DNA from: Proteus alimentorum
Lineage (GTDB): Bacteria > Pseudomonadota > Gammaproteobacteria > Enterobacterales > Enterobacteriaceae
NCBI RefSeq assembly: GCF_002607735.1
Contig: NZ_NBVR01000031.1
Coordinates: 558,001-622,000, forward strand
Length of the DNA stretch: 64,000 nucleotides
Reading direction: 5' to 3'
The notes beneath the pieces were generated by a model. It searched no databases. It saw nothing but the letters and a program-made list of their open reading frames with translations, and was not told the origin of the DNA. Both the position numbers and the translations under genes were made by a program. This document shows positions 51,174 through 59,272 of the stretch, one piece after another (the stretch's first letter is position 1; every line of letters starts with the position of its first letter).

Positions 51174-51818
51174 ATGAAAAATGAACCATCGCAACAGAAT
51201 AATGGACAATCAATGCCTTATCTTATTCCTGATGCAGACTTTAATGTAAAATTGAAAATTCACTCTAAAAATATTGATCATACAAAAGAATTCCTTGAAA
51301 AAGGCGTTGAAGACTTTGTATTACCAGAATATAGCATCCCCGATGGATATCGTTTTGTTAAGTCTTTAAAACGAAATCAATATCGTTTAATTTCAACTAC
51401 CAATGCACCTGAAACAGTTTATCTTGTGGAACTTATTTTTCGCAAAGACATTATATTTAGTAAAACAACATGTACTCAAGTTAAAGTGTGGCGAACTGTT
51501 TCTGAAGAACATGATATTGCGACAAGATATCTCCCTAGATACTTCTTTAGTTATTTACTTAAAACATACAGCATTGTTGTTTCTGATGAAGAGCAAACAG
51601 GTGCTGGTAAGCGTTTTTGGGAAACAATGATTGATTGGGCTTTTACTGCTCACCTTAATGTTTATATTTCAGATGGAACAGAAGAAAACCGCCCTCTAAC
51701 CGTTGTGAAAGATACTGATGATCTTTATGAAAACTGGGACGCTTTCTGCTGGGGTAAGGATCGTGATACTCATACTCACCGACTCCTTGTGATTAGCCAA
51801 GAAAAATTATCTCAATAA
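51174..51818 (+). CDS. Unrecognised 214-residue cytoplasmic protein (possible GNAT-like fold)
   Basis: A strong GGAGG precedes the ATG by 6-7 bp, and the codon pattern looks coding throughout. There is no signal peptide or membrane helix. The N-terminal 30 residues are polar (Gln/Asn/Ser). The middle (about 55-110) looks beta-rich. A conserved-looking block, YFFSYLLKTYSIVVSDEEQT then GAGKRFWETMIDWA (about 124-157), resembles the C-terminal half of small phage-type GNAT proteins (ISD..QT..G..W). The Q/R-x-x-G-x-G acetyl-CoA motif is absent, so catalysis is doubtful. It is a single gene flanked by AT-rich gaps between thiD and pagP. The function is unknown. Confidence 0.75.
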   Translation: MKNEPSQQNNGQSMPYLIPDADFNVKLKIHSKNIDHTKEFLEKGVEDFVLPEYSIPDGYRFVKSLKRNQYRLISTTNAPETVYLVELIFRKDIIFSKTTCTQVKVWRTVSEEHDIATRYLPRYFFSYLLKTYSIVVSDEEQTGAGKRFWETMIDWAFTAHLNVYISDGTEENRPLTVVKDTDDLYENWDAFCWGKDRDTHTHRLLVISQEKLSQ

Positions 51819-52423
51819 ATGCTTTCTTCCCTTTGAAAGAGTGTGAACAACGATTCTTTAATTTGCACTCTTTCACCATAGGATTATCTGTATAAAAAAC
51901 AGACCACACTCCCATTATCAGCGCTTAAACCTAAACGTTTTATAAACCAATCTCTGTTTTTTTCTTTTTTTGTTTAACTCTATTTATTGGTTAATCTATC
52001 ATCCTGCTGGAAATAGATGCCTTTTCGTAATTAAAAGCTATTGATATTGAATCAATATTTCAGTTAAATCATAAAAATAGTGTTCTTGTTGATTTTTTCT
52101 TCTGAAAATAGGCAATCTTAAATGATATTTCTTTAATCTTATTTATCAGACATTTATTCGTAATCTAATAAAAGCTTAATATTTTATTAAAAACAATTCG
52201 TTATCATTAAGAGTAACTGCCTTAAATATCAAAAAAATACATTTATAAATACAATAACTTTATCTATTTTCTTTATAACCGATTCTAATCCCTTAAGATT
52301 TTATTTAAGAAGTAAAGTTTCAGATACCTCTTATCTTAAATACTTGTCGATTAAATAACACTATCAGTAATGTTTATTTGTCATCACCAGAATCACTGTT
52401 TATGCCGTACTCGGAGTTATATT
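51819..52423. other. AT-rich gap upstream of pagP
   Basis: About 600 bp without a credible gene. TGTTTAACTCTATTTAT at 51971-51987 resembles a PhoP box (TGTTTA-N5-TGTTTA with two mismatches) but lies about 440 bp from pagP. No terminator is evident after the unknown gene. Confidence 0.45.
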
Positions 52424-53059
52424 ATGTCATCACCCTATTTTCACCCTAGCGTATTAGCCACAACGATGTTTTCACTTGCGTTAACAACGTCAGCTTTCGC
52501 TTCTGAAAATAATACAAATCCCCATCAGATTATTACGACAGAAAACCAACAAGTCACCAGTACCTCATCTCAATCTAATAATGAAGAGAGCTACTGGGGA
52601 AAATTCAAACGTAATGTCAATCAAACTTGGGATAACGACCAATATAATTACTATTTACCGGTATGGACTTGGCATAACCGTTTTACCTACGATAAAGAAA
52701 AAACCGATCGCTATAACGAAACACCTTGGGGCTTTGGTATGGGTAAGTATCGTTATGACAATGATGGTGATTGGCACTCTCTTTATGCGATGGCATTTAT
52801 GGACTCAAATAACCGTGTACAGCCTATTATGGGCTATGGTTTTGAGAAAATGTGGTATCCCGGTGATAAAGATGGGTTTCGTATGGGGGCAGGATTTACA
52901 CTCAGTATTACAGCACGTCACGAATACAACTACATTCCAATGCCCTTGCCTTTACCTTTAGTTTCTGTCGGTTACGGACATCTTTCACTACAAGCGACCT
53001 ATGTGCCAGGGACTTATAACAATGGTAACGTGTTATTTGCTTGGTTACGCTGGCAGTAA
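52424..53059 (+). CDS. pagP: PagP, lipid A palmitoyltransferase
   Basis: PagP is an outer membrane beta-barrel that moves palmitate from phospholipid to lipid A, raising resistance to cationic peptides. From ATG at 52424 (CGGAG 7 bp before) it has 211 residues with a signal peptide ending SAFA (about 1-26). The mature part shows the amphipathic helix WGKFKRNVNQTWDN, active-site His in VWTWHNRFTYD and the Asp-Ser pair in MAFMDSNNR. It ends LFAWLRWQ with the terminal aromatic typical of barrels. An ATG at 52370 would add a non-signal extension. PhoP control is known in enterics, and a MgrB-like gene is nearby. Confidence 0.95.
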   Translation: MSSPYFHPSVLATTMFSLALTTSAFASENNTNPHQIITTENQQVTSTSSQSNNEESYWGKFKRNVNQTWDNDQYNYYLPVWTWHNRFTYDKEKTDRYNETPWGFGMGKYRYDNDGDWHSLYAMAFMDSNNRVQPIMGYGFEKMWYPGDKDGFRMGAGFTLSITARHEYNYIPMPLPLPLVSVGYGHLSLQATYVPGTYNNGNVLFAWLRWQ

Positions 53060-53117
53060 ACCATTTCCCTATTTATTAATGGCGCTGAGTGTATACCAAA
53101 CACTGGCTCACCTATTC

Positions 53118-53149
53118 AAAAAAAAAGCACATCCATTGATGTGCTTTTA
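53118..53149. terminator. Bidirectional terminator between pagP and the permease
   Basis: AAAAGCACATC pairs with GATGTGCTTTT around CATT, with an A run before and a short T run after. It serves two convergent genes. Confidence 0.88.
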
Positions 53150-53174
53150 ATATAATTAACCGAAAATAACTTAT

Positions 53175-54557
53175 TTAATTATTCTGACTGACTTGAGGAT
53201 TTTCAGGCGCTTTCTTCATGCGAGAAATCTTAAATCCAACCCACAAGAACGCAATCCAGAATGGCATTAAAATCACTGAAATATTCACTTGTGGCATAAA
53301 TAAAATAATCACTAAAATCATGCACAAGAAAGCAAGGCAAATATAGTTACCATACGGATACCAAAGTGCTTTAAAGAAAGGCTCCACACCCTCTTTCGTT
53401 TTTGCCGCTCTGAATTTTAAATTCGCTAAACAGATCATGATCCAGTTAAGTACTAACGTGGTTACCACCAACGCCATTAATAGCTCTAATGCCTGATCAG
53501 GTAATAAGTAGTTAACTAAAATTCCTAATGAAGTCGCAATCGCTGACAATAGTAATGACACTACCGGTACACCACGTTTATTAATGCGAGAAAGCGCATG
53601 TGGTGCATTACCTTGTTTTGCCAAGCCATAAAGCATACGACTATTAGAATAAACACCACTGTTATAAACAGACAGTGCAGCTGTTAATACCACCGCATTT
53701 AAAATATTTGCGATTAAGAAATTATCCAAATTATGGAAAATCAGAACGAATGGGCTTTCCCCTTTCACCACTTGAGTCCAAGGATAAAGTGAAAGTAACA
53801 CCAACAACGAACCGATATAGAAAATTAAAATACGATAAACAACTTGGTTAGTCGCTTTTGGAATGCTGACTTTAGGATTTTCAGCTTCGGCGGCCGTGAT
53901 CCCCACCAGCTCAAGTCCCCCAAAAGAGAACATTACAATCGCTAATGCCGACATAAAACCAGTAAAACCATGAGGGAAAAAACCCAACTCCCATAAATTG
54001 CTAACCGAAGCTTGAGGGCCACCATTACCACTTGCCAGTAAGTAGCTCCCAAATAAAATCATACCAACAATCGCCAACACTTTAATAATGGCAAACCAGA
54101 ATTCTGTTTCACCATACATTTTAACGTTAATCAAATTGATTAAGTTGATTGCGACAAAGAAGATAGCAACGGAAACCCAAACAGGAATATCAGGTAACCA
54201 ATAATTAATGTATTTACCTGCTGCGGTTAATTCTGCCATACCGACAAGAATAAACATCACCCAATAGTTCCAGCCAGATAAGAAGCCAGCAAATGGGCTC
54301 CAATATTTATTAGCAAAGTGACTAAACGAACCCGCAACTGGCTCTTCGGCAACCATTTCGCCTAATTGGCGCATGATCATAAACGCAATAAAACCACCAA
54401 TAGCATATCCTAATATTACTGATGGGCCGGTCATATTAATAGTTTGCGCTATACCAAGAAACAGACCTGCGCCGACAGCACCACCCAGCGCAATTAGCTG
54501 GATATGTCGATTTTTCAGACCGCGCTTAAGTTCTGTCTGTTGCGACTCTCTCGCCAT
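53175..54557 (-). CDS. aroP: AroP/PheP-type aromatic amino acid permease
   Basis: This 460-residue APC family permease has 12 helices. LKRGLKNRHIQLIALGGAVG at the N-terminus and NGGPQASVSNLWE, PHGFTGFMSALAI and FSFGGLELVGITAAEAENP are close to E. coli AroP. LSGWNYWVMFILVGMAELTA is closer to PheP. It imports Phe, Tyr or Trp with protons. I lean to AroP on the N-terminus and the central loop, but PheP-like specificity is possible. It has its own terminator. Confidence 0.88.
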   Translation of the reverse strand: MARESQQTELKRGLKNRHIQLIALGGAVGAGLFLGIAQTINMTGPSVILGYAIGGFIAFMIMRQLGEMVAEEPVAGSFSHFANKYWSPFAGFLSGWNYWVMFILVGMAELTAAGKYINYWLPDIPVWVSVAIFFVAINLINLINVKMYGETEFWFAIIKVLAIVGMILFGSYLLASGNGGPQASVSNLWELGFFPHGFTGFMSALAIVMFSFGGLELVGITAAEAENPKVSIPKATNQVVYRILIFYIGSLLVLLSLYPWTQVVKGESPFVLIFHNLDNFLIANILNAVVLTAALSVYNSGVYSNSRMLYGLAKQGNAPHALSRINKRGVPVVSLLLSAIATSLGILVNYLLPDQALELLMALVVTTLVLNWIMICLANLKFRAAKTKEGVEPFFKALWYPYGNYICLAFLCMILVIILFMPQVNISVILMPFWIAFLWVGFKISRMKKAPENPQVSQNN

Positions 54558-54706
54558 ACATCCTCTTCTCTTTATTATTTTATCAACTTAACGTGTAAAC
54601 TAATATTTACGATTTTGTTTATTTCAAGCCACCATTAAAACACTATTCTGACTTGAATAACAAATACATTTTATGCTAGGCGAAAAATAATAAGAAAAGC
54701 TATCTT

Positions 54707-54862
54707 TTAGTGATGTTTAGAGGGGAATAATGTGGTAAAACGACAAAGACCTTGTTGGAAATCCTCTCCTCGATCGCAAAAATTATCTAAAGCCACAAGA
54801 TAGAGGCCAAAGGTAATGGCTAATGCAATAATTAAGCTAATAATTATTTTCTTTGCGTTCAA
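54707..54862 (-). CDS. mgrB: MgrB-like small membrane inhibitor of PhoQ (TTG start)
   Basis: Read from TTG at 54862, with AAAGGA 7 bp before, this is a 51-residue protein: a short basic start, one membrane helix (about 5-25, IIISLIIALAITFGLYLV) and a periplasmic tail. The tail NFCDRGEDFQQGLCRFTTLFP lines up with E. coli MgrB ([20 protein letters not shown]). The two Cys are spaced by ten residues in both, and CD, F, G and P are conserved. MgrB is made under PhoP control and inhibits PhoQ as feedback. An in-frame ATG at 54883 or 54904 would lengthen the start without family support. Confidence 0.88.
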   Translation of the reverse strand: MNAKKIIISLIIALAITFGLYLVALDNFCDRGEDFQQGLCRFTTLFPSKHH

Positions 54863-54904
54863 TTTAAAATCCTTTAAATACATTTTGTTAGTATGACTTA
54901 TCAC

Positions 54905-54925
54905 ATTATAAGCATTCGCTTAAAT
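54905..54925 (-). promoter_or_regulatory. Candidate mgrB promoter
   Basis: A perfect -10 element TATAAT reads on the minus strand at 54910-54905. About 10 bp farther upstream is TATTTA, which matches one PhoP half-box (TGTTTA) at 5 of 6 positions with the spacing seen at PhoP promoters. The other half-box is poor. Confidence 0.4.
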
Positions 54926-55221
54926 ACGATAACAAGACAGGGAGTTGTTGTTATAAAATTCGCATTTAATTATCTCTATGAGTAAATTTAGCATAACTTT
55001 CATTATGAAAGGTAAACGCTTCCTCGACAGACTTCAGATAATTTGCATTATTTCGCTCTAAACTGTATGTAAAATGACCTTATATTATTTAAGTACACAT
55101 TTTGCCAACGATTAGAGATAGCTATCCATTAATATGGATTTCTCTGTCTGCCATTTTTTGTATAAGATTAGGGAGTTAATTTTGATTTTTACCTTAACTT
55201 CATTGATAGAATGGAACTGTA

Positions 55222-55608
55222 ATGCCACAAGATAATCATCTCGCATTGGTTTGCGCGCTAAGTAAATGGATTGAGGAGCATTTAGGCCGTGTTATCCATC
55301 TTGAAGAGTTGGCGGCTTATTCTGGGTATTCTCTTTGGCACATGCAGAAAATCTTTAAAGAAGTCACAGGCACCTCTTTAGGAAAGTATATCCGTCAGCG
55401 TAGATTGGCTGGCGCTATTCATTTATTACGTACCAGTGAGCGCTCTATCTTCGATATCGCCCTTGATTTTGGCTTTGGTTCACAATCTCACTTTACTTAT
55501 ATGTTCCGTAAAGAGTATGGCATCACGCCTTTCGACTTTCGGCAAAATCAAGAGATCGTCTTAGAAACCAAACAACCTTTACATTTACAATCACCTTGTT
55601 GTGATTAA
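55222..55608 (+). CDS. Small AraC-family activator (MarA/SoxS/Rob type)
   Basis: This 128-residue protein is essentially only a double helix-turn-helix AraC DNA-binding domain. The first HTH is in HLEELAAYSGYSLWHMQKIF (about 26-45). The second is in IFDIALDFGFGSQSHFTYMF (about 75-94), with YGITPFDFR after it. YIRQRRLAGAIHLLRTSERS is very like SoxS. The size and lack of a ligand domain suggest control by its own level, as for MarA, SoxS and Proteus PqrA, which switch on efflux and redox genes. Which of these it is cannot be settled here. Confidence 0.85.
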   Translation: MPQDNHLALVCALSKWIEEHLGRVIHLEELAAYSGYSLWHMQKIFKEVTGTSLGKYIRQRRLAGAIHLLRTSERSIFDIALDFGFGSQSHFTYMFRKEYGITPFDFRQNQEIVLETKQPLHLQSPCCD

Positions 55609-55736
55609 CCCTTCCATTTATGTGACATTATACAGATAGCCTTTAATGTCACATAAATAATACTCAAGCTATGTGATGATAGACCGCTTCGCCCTTCCTT
55701 TATCATGATTGCTTTTATTTAATATTGGGGATGCTA

Positions 55737-56543
55737 ATGAGTATTAAGCTTATCGCTATTGATTTAGATGGAACCTTGCTTAACAAACAACACGAAATTA
55801 CGCCAGAAGTAAAACAAGCAGTTCAGCGAGCAAAAGAGGCGGGAGTTAAGATTGTATTAGCTTCAGGACGCTCCCTTAATGGCATCTCTCCCTATTTAAA
55901 AACACTCGGTCTTGATACCTCAGATTGTTATTGCATCAGCAATAATGGTAGCCAAATTCATCAAGCAGATAATGGCGAAGTGATCATTCAAGATTTGCTC
56001 AATTTTGAAGATTACCTCTATTTTGAAAGCCTCGCTCGTGAGATTGGCGTCCATTTTCACGTTATCAGCGATAATAAGATTTATACTACCAATAGTCATA
56101 TTAGCCACTTCACCTGCCAAGAAGCCTTTTTATCTTGGACGCCACTTTATTATCGGCCACTGAATGAAATGCAAACTGATATGTATTTTAGTAAGTTTAT
56201 GATTGTTGATGCGCCTGCCGTTTTGGATAATGCCATTCAATATCTTCCTGCTAATATTTATCAGCAATACAGCATATTACGTAGCGCCCCTTATTTTATT
56301 GAAGTGTTGAACACCAATGTCAATAAAGGGAGCGCGGTTCAAAAAATCGCTGAACACTTGAAAATCACACCAGAAAAAATCATGTGTATTGGTGATCAAG
56401 GTAATGATTTGGCAATGTTAAAATATGCAGGTTTAGGTGTTGCTATGGGAAATGCCCCTGAAGAAGTGAAGAAAGTCGCTAAATTTGTCACACTTTCTAA
56501 TGAAGAGCACGGCGTTGCAGTGGCTATCAATAAATTTATTTAA
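55737..56543 (+). CDS. yidA: YidA-type HAD sugar phosphatase (Cof family)
   Basis: From ATG at 55737 (GGGG 6 bp before) this is a 268-residue HAD-IIB phosphatase. Motif I is IAIDLDGTLL with the nucleophile Asp. SGRSLNG (motif II), VNKGSAVQKIAEHL with motif III Lys, and IGDQGNDLAMLKYAG (motif IV) follow in order. It matches E. coli YidA, which hydrolyses sugar phosphates such as erythrose 4-phosphate. It stands alone; a weak hairpin follows at 56597-56618. Confidence 0.9.
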   Translation: MSIKLIAIDLDGTLLNKQHEITPEVKQAVQRAKEAGVKIVLASGRSLNGISPYLKTLGLDTSDCYCISNNGSQIHQADNGEVIIQDLLNFEDYLYFESLAREIGVHFHVISDNKIYTTNSHISHFTCQEAFLSWTPLYYRPLNEMQTDMYFSKFMIVDAPAVLDNAIQYLPANIYQQYSILRSAPYFIEVLNTNVNKGSAVQKIAEHLKITPEKIMCIGDQGNDLAMLKYAGLGVAMGNAPEEVKKVAKFVTLSNEEHGVAVAINKFI

Positions 56544-56596
56544 ACACGATCTTTTTTGTGTTTTATCGCGAATGTCTACAAAATTATATAGCAATT

Positions 56597-56618
56597 GTGA
56601 TCCTTAACAGAGGATCAC
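56597..56618 (+). terminator. Hairpin downstream of yidA
   Basis: GTGATCC pairs with GGATCAC around TTAACAGA. There is no direct T run, so termination is uncertain. The remainder of the 302 bp gap to brnQ shows nothing else. Confidence 0.45.
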
Positions 56619-56845
56619 ACTGCTTTTAGACCAAAAATATAGCCTTTTATTATTCTATAATTGCTGTTAAATGAGCGTTAAATCCGCCTTTCTTCTTACA
56701 TATCCTTCAGAATTTGTTACTATCAATTCACTTTTCGTTATTCAAACTGCATTTTCACAACATATTAAGCTGTTAATTAAGCTAAATGTAGAATAACAAA
56801 TATAAATCATTCATATATTTTCTTCACAGACAGGTAGTTTAAGTT

Positions 56846-58192
56846 ATGCTTTCTACAAAAGATATGCTCGTTCTTGGAATGATGGTTTTTGCACTCTTCC
56901 TTGGCGCTGGCAATATTATTTTCCCCCCTATGGCGGGTTTTCAATCGGGAACCCTCTGGTTTAGTACATCTTTAGGTTTCCTCGTTACAGGTGTCTTACT
57001 TCCTTTCCTAACCTTAGTTATTGTGGCAATTCGCGGACGTGGTGAGCGCCTTTCTGTTGATTTACCTTCATGGGTTGCCGTCATTTTCTGGGTAGCACTG
57101 TATTTGATCGTTGGTTCCACTTTTGCGATGCCTCGTGTCACCAATACCGCTTATGAAATGGGTTTCTTACCCTTAGGGCTTATTGAGAAAAATACCGCAA
57201 CACATCTAACTTTCGCACTTGTTTTCAATATCACAAGTATGTTCTTTATGCTTAAACAAGGTACGATGATCAGCGCCATTGGTAAGTTTATGACGCCAGC
57301 ACTGTTAGTCCTACTGGTCGTTGTGGGCATTGCTGTTGTGGCTAAACCGATTTCCCCAATTGGTGAACCGACTGGCCTTTATGCGGTAAATGGCTTCTTC
57401 TCTGGCTTTATAGATGGTTATCAAACCATGGATGTTCTTTCTGCCATGGCATTTGGTGGTATCGTTGCTCGTGCTTTATATACTAAAGGTATTACTGAAC
57501 CACGCCAGATCGGTTTTATTACTGTAAAAGCAGGCATGATTTCAGTCTTACTGTTAGCAGCTCTTTATCTGTGCCTTTTCTACTTAGGTGCAACAAGCCA
57601 CTCTGTTTCTGTTTTTGCTGATCCTGCACTCAATGCGACGAACGGTGGCCAAATTTTCTCACGTTATGTTGATGCGTTATTTGGCTCTGTAGGTACTTGG
57701 TTGATGGGAGGAATTGTTTTATTAGCCAGTATGACAACACTTGTGGGCGTAACAAGTGCTGCTGCAGACTACTTTGCGACATTCCATCACCGTTTGGGCT
57801 ATCGCTTTTGGGTTGTGGTATTTACATTAATGACCACAATCGTATCAACGTTTGGTCTTGATACATTATTACGAGTGACTATTCCTGCATTACTCATGAT
57901 TTATCCAACATCAGTCACATTGGTATTATTGCAATTTATTCGTAATAAATTAAAAGCGCCTCGCTTTACCTATCGCTTTACAATTGCGATCATTGTCTTA
58001 ATGAGCCTTTTCGATACATTGAAACAATTGAAGTGGTTAAATGCTGATTTACTGCAATTATTTAGCTATATCCCACTGTCTGATTATGGCTTAGGTTGGG
58101 TATTACCAGGTGCGATTGCATTTGTCATTTCACTGGTTGTGAGCTTAAACCTTAAAGAAGAAAATCTTCCAGTAGGAAATACAGCGAAATAA
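56846..58192 (+). CDS. brnQ: BrnQ, branched-chain amino acid transporter
   Basis: This 448-residue LIVCS family carrier (E. coli BrnQ 439) has 12 helices and the signature LFLGAGNIIFPPMAG at about 18-32. MDVLSAMAFGGIVARAL and LVGVTSAAADYFA are further family blocks. It imports Leu, Ile and Val with Na+ or H+. A terminator follows. Confidence 0.94.
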   Translation: MLSTKDMLVLGMMVFALFLGAGNIIFPPMAGFQSGTLWFSTSLGFLVTGVLLPFLTLVIVAIRGRGERLSVDLPSWVAVIFWVALYLIVGSTFAMPRVTNTAYEMGFLPLGLIEKNTATHLTFALVFNITSMFFMLKQGTMISAIGKFMTPALLVLLVVVGIAVVAKPISPIGEPTGLYAVNGFFSGFIDGYQTMDVLSAMAFGGIVARALYTKGITEPRQIGFITVKAGMISVLLLAALYLCLFYLGATSHSVSVFADPALNATNGGQIFSRYVDALFGSVGTWLMGGIVLLASMTTLVGVTSAAADYFATFHHRLGYRFWVVVFTLMTTIVSTFGLDTLLRVTIPALLMIYPTSVTLVLLQFIRNKLKAPRFTYRFTIAIIVLMSLFDTLKQLKWLNADLLQLFSYIPLSDYGLGWVLPGAIAFVISLVVSLNLKEENLPVGNTAK

Positions 58193-58235
58193 CCCGCATA
58201 TATCACCTAATTTGTAATGCTGATTATAAGTTGAT

Positions 58236-58278
58236 AAAAAAAGCGTATTCCAAATTTTATATTGGAGACGCTTTTTGC
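58236..58278 (+). terminator. brnQ terminator
   Basis: AAAAAGCGT and TCCAA pair with TTGGA and ACGCTTTTT in a long imperfect stem ending in T. Confidence 0.82.
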
Positions 58279-58333
58279 TTTTCTATTACCTGCATTTTTA
58301 CTATCTATTCAGTACAGCTCATCATAGGAAACT

Positions 58334-59173
58334 TTAAGTTCGATATTTCTCAATCAATGCCCTTAAAATTGCTTCTGATTGAGCATCAGGGATCCCATTT
58401 GCTTTGCTCGCCCTAAAATGCATTTGGAAGGCCTTCACGACTTTTTGTGCATTATTATCTAATATGCCATTTGTTGGTGTTTGATAACCATATTGCTGTA
58501 ATAACTTTTGGAAATTTGCGATATCAACCGGCTCTGAAGGATCTCTACCTGCCAAATAAGTTTGTACTAACTTCTTATCAGGCCAAGCACCTATTCCTTG
58601 GCTAGCTAATCTTTCCCAAGGAAATAAAGGCCCCGGATCGACTTTTCTGAGAGGTGCAATATCACTGTGACCCAAAACATTTTGAGGTTCGATATCATAA
58701 CGTTCAATAATATCTTTCATTACCACTGAAATAGTCACGATTTGATCGGCAGTATAAGAATACCAATACCTAAACTTACCATTATCACGGTAACCGAGAT
58801 TAACTATCTCAATCCCAATAGAACAATTATTGAGGTGAGTTGTGTCTCCCCACTGACTAATACCCGCATGCCACGCAATTTCGCTTTCATCCACTAGTGA
58901 AGTAATCACTGGTTTTCCATCAATAGATGAGGGATGTGTAGGGATCAAATAATGGCTACTAACTCGCCCTCCCGTAAGCACTTTAAGTGAGCGTTCATCA
59001 TCTAGTGCGGTATAGTGCATCACCAAATATTTTACACAATCATTTGCTTCCTGCTTATTAGGAATAACTTTAGCTATATATTCCCCTCGATCAATAAATG
59101 CTGGTTGCTTAGCACAACTGGTTAAGAGGCTTATTGCAATAAGTAATCCTATATAATACCGACTAGACCTCAT
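58334..59173 (-). CDS. amiD: AmiD, outer membrane N-acetylmuramoyl-L-alanine amidase
   Basis: From ATG at 59173 this is a 279-residue lipoprotein (E. coli 276) with lipobox LLTSC, giving Cys20. The amidase_2 zinc site is His53 in VMHYTALDD plus His and Asp in VLGHSDIAPLRKVDPG. WHAGISQWG, NCSIGIEIVN and PLFPWERLASQGIGAWPD match AmiD. A peptidoglycan-binding helical domain occupies the C-terminus (about 215-279). It cleaves the MurNAc-L-Ala bond, including anhydro forms. An upstream ATG at 59200 would weaken the signal peptide. Confidence 0.93.
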   Translation of the reverse strand: MRSSRYYIGLLIAISLLTSCAKQPAFIDRGEYIAKVIPNKQEANDCVKYLVMHYTALDDERSLKVLTGGRVSSHYLIPTHPSSIDGKPVITSLVDESEIAWHAGISQWGDTTHLNNCSIGIEIVNLGYRDNGKFRYWYSYTADQIVTISVVMKDIIERYDIEPQNVLGHSDIAPLRKVDPGPLFPWERLASQGIGAWPDKKLVQTYLAGRDPSEPVDIANFQKLLQQYGYQTPTNGILDNNAQKVVKAFQMHFRASKANGIPDAQSEAILRALIEKYRT

Positions 59174-59213
59174 TTCTGATCCTTGATTGATTATTCCCAA
59201 AGTTAAATTGTAA

Positions 59214-59247
59214 TAAAAAAACCCATATTAAAAAATATAGGTTTTGA
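59214..59247 (-). terminator. Terminator after the AGCS symporter
   Basis: AAAACCCATATT pairs imperfectly (one mismatch) with AATATAGGTTTT; the minus strand ends in T. It lies 26 bp past the symporter stop. Confidence 0.7.
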
Positions 59248-59272
59248 ATTTTGACGCTTTTTTATTATTGCT

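Noticed and set aside
51971-51987. PhoP-box-like TGTTTA-N5-ATTTAT
   Set aside because: Fair match but about 440 bp from pagP and without a -10 at the right distance; not called as an operator.
58231-58416. 61-codon frame across the brnQ terminator
   Set aside because: Contains the terminator stem and overlaps the amiD 3' end; no ribosome site.
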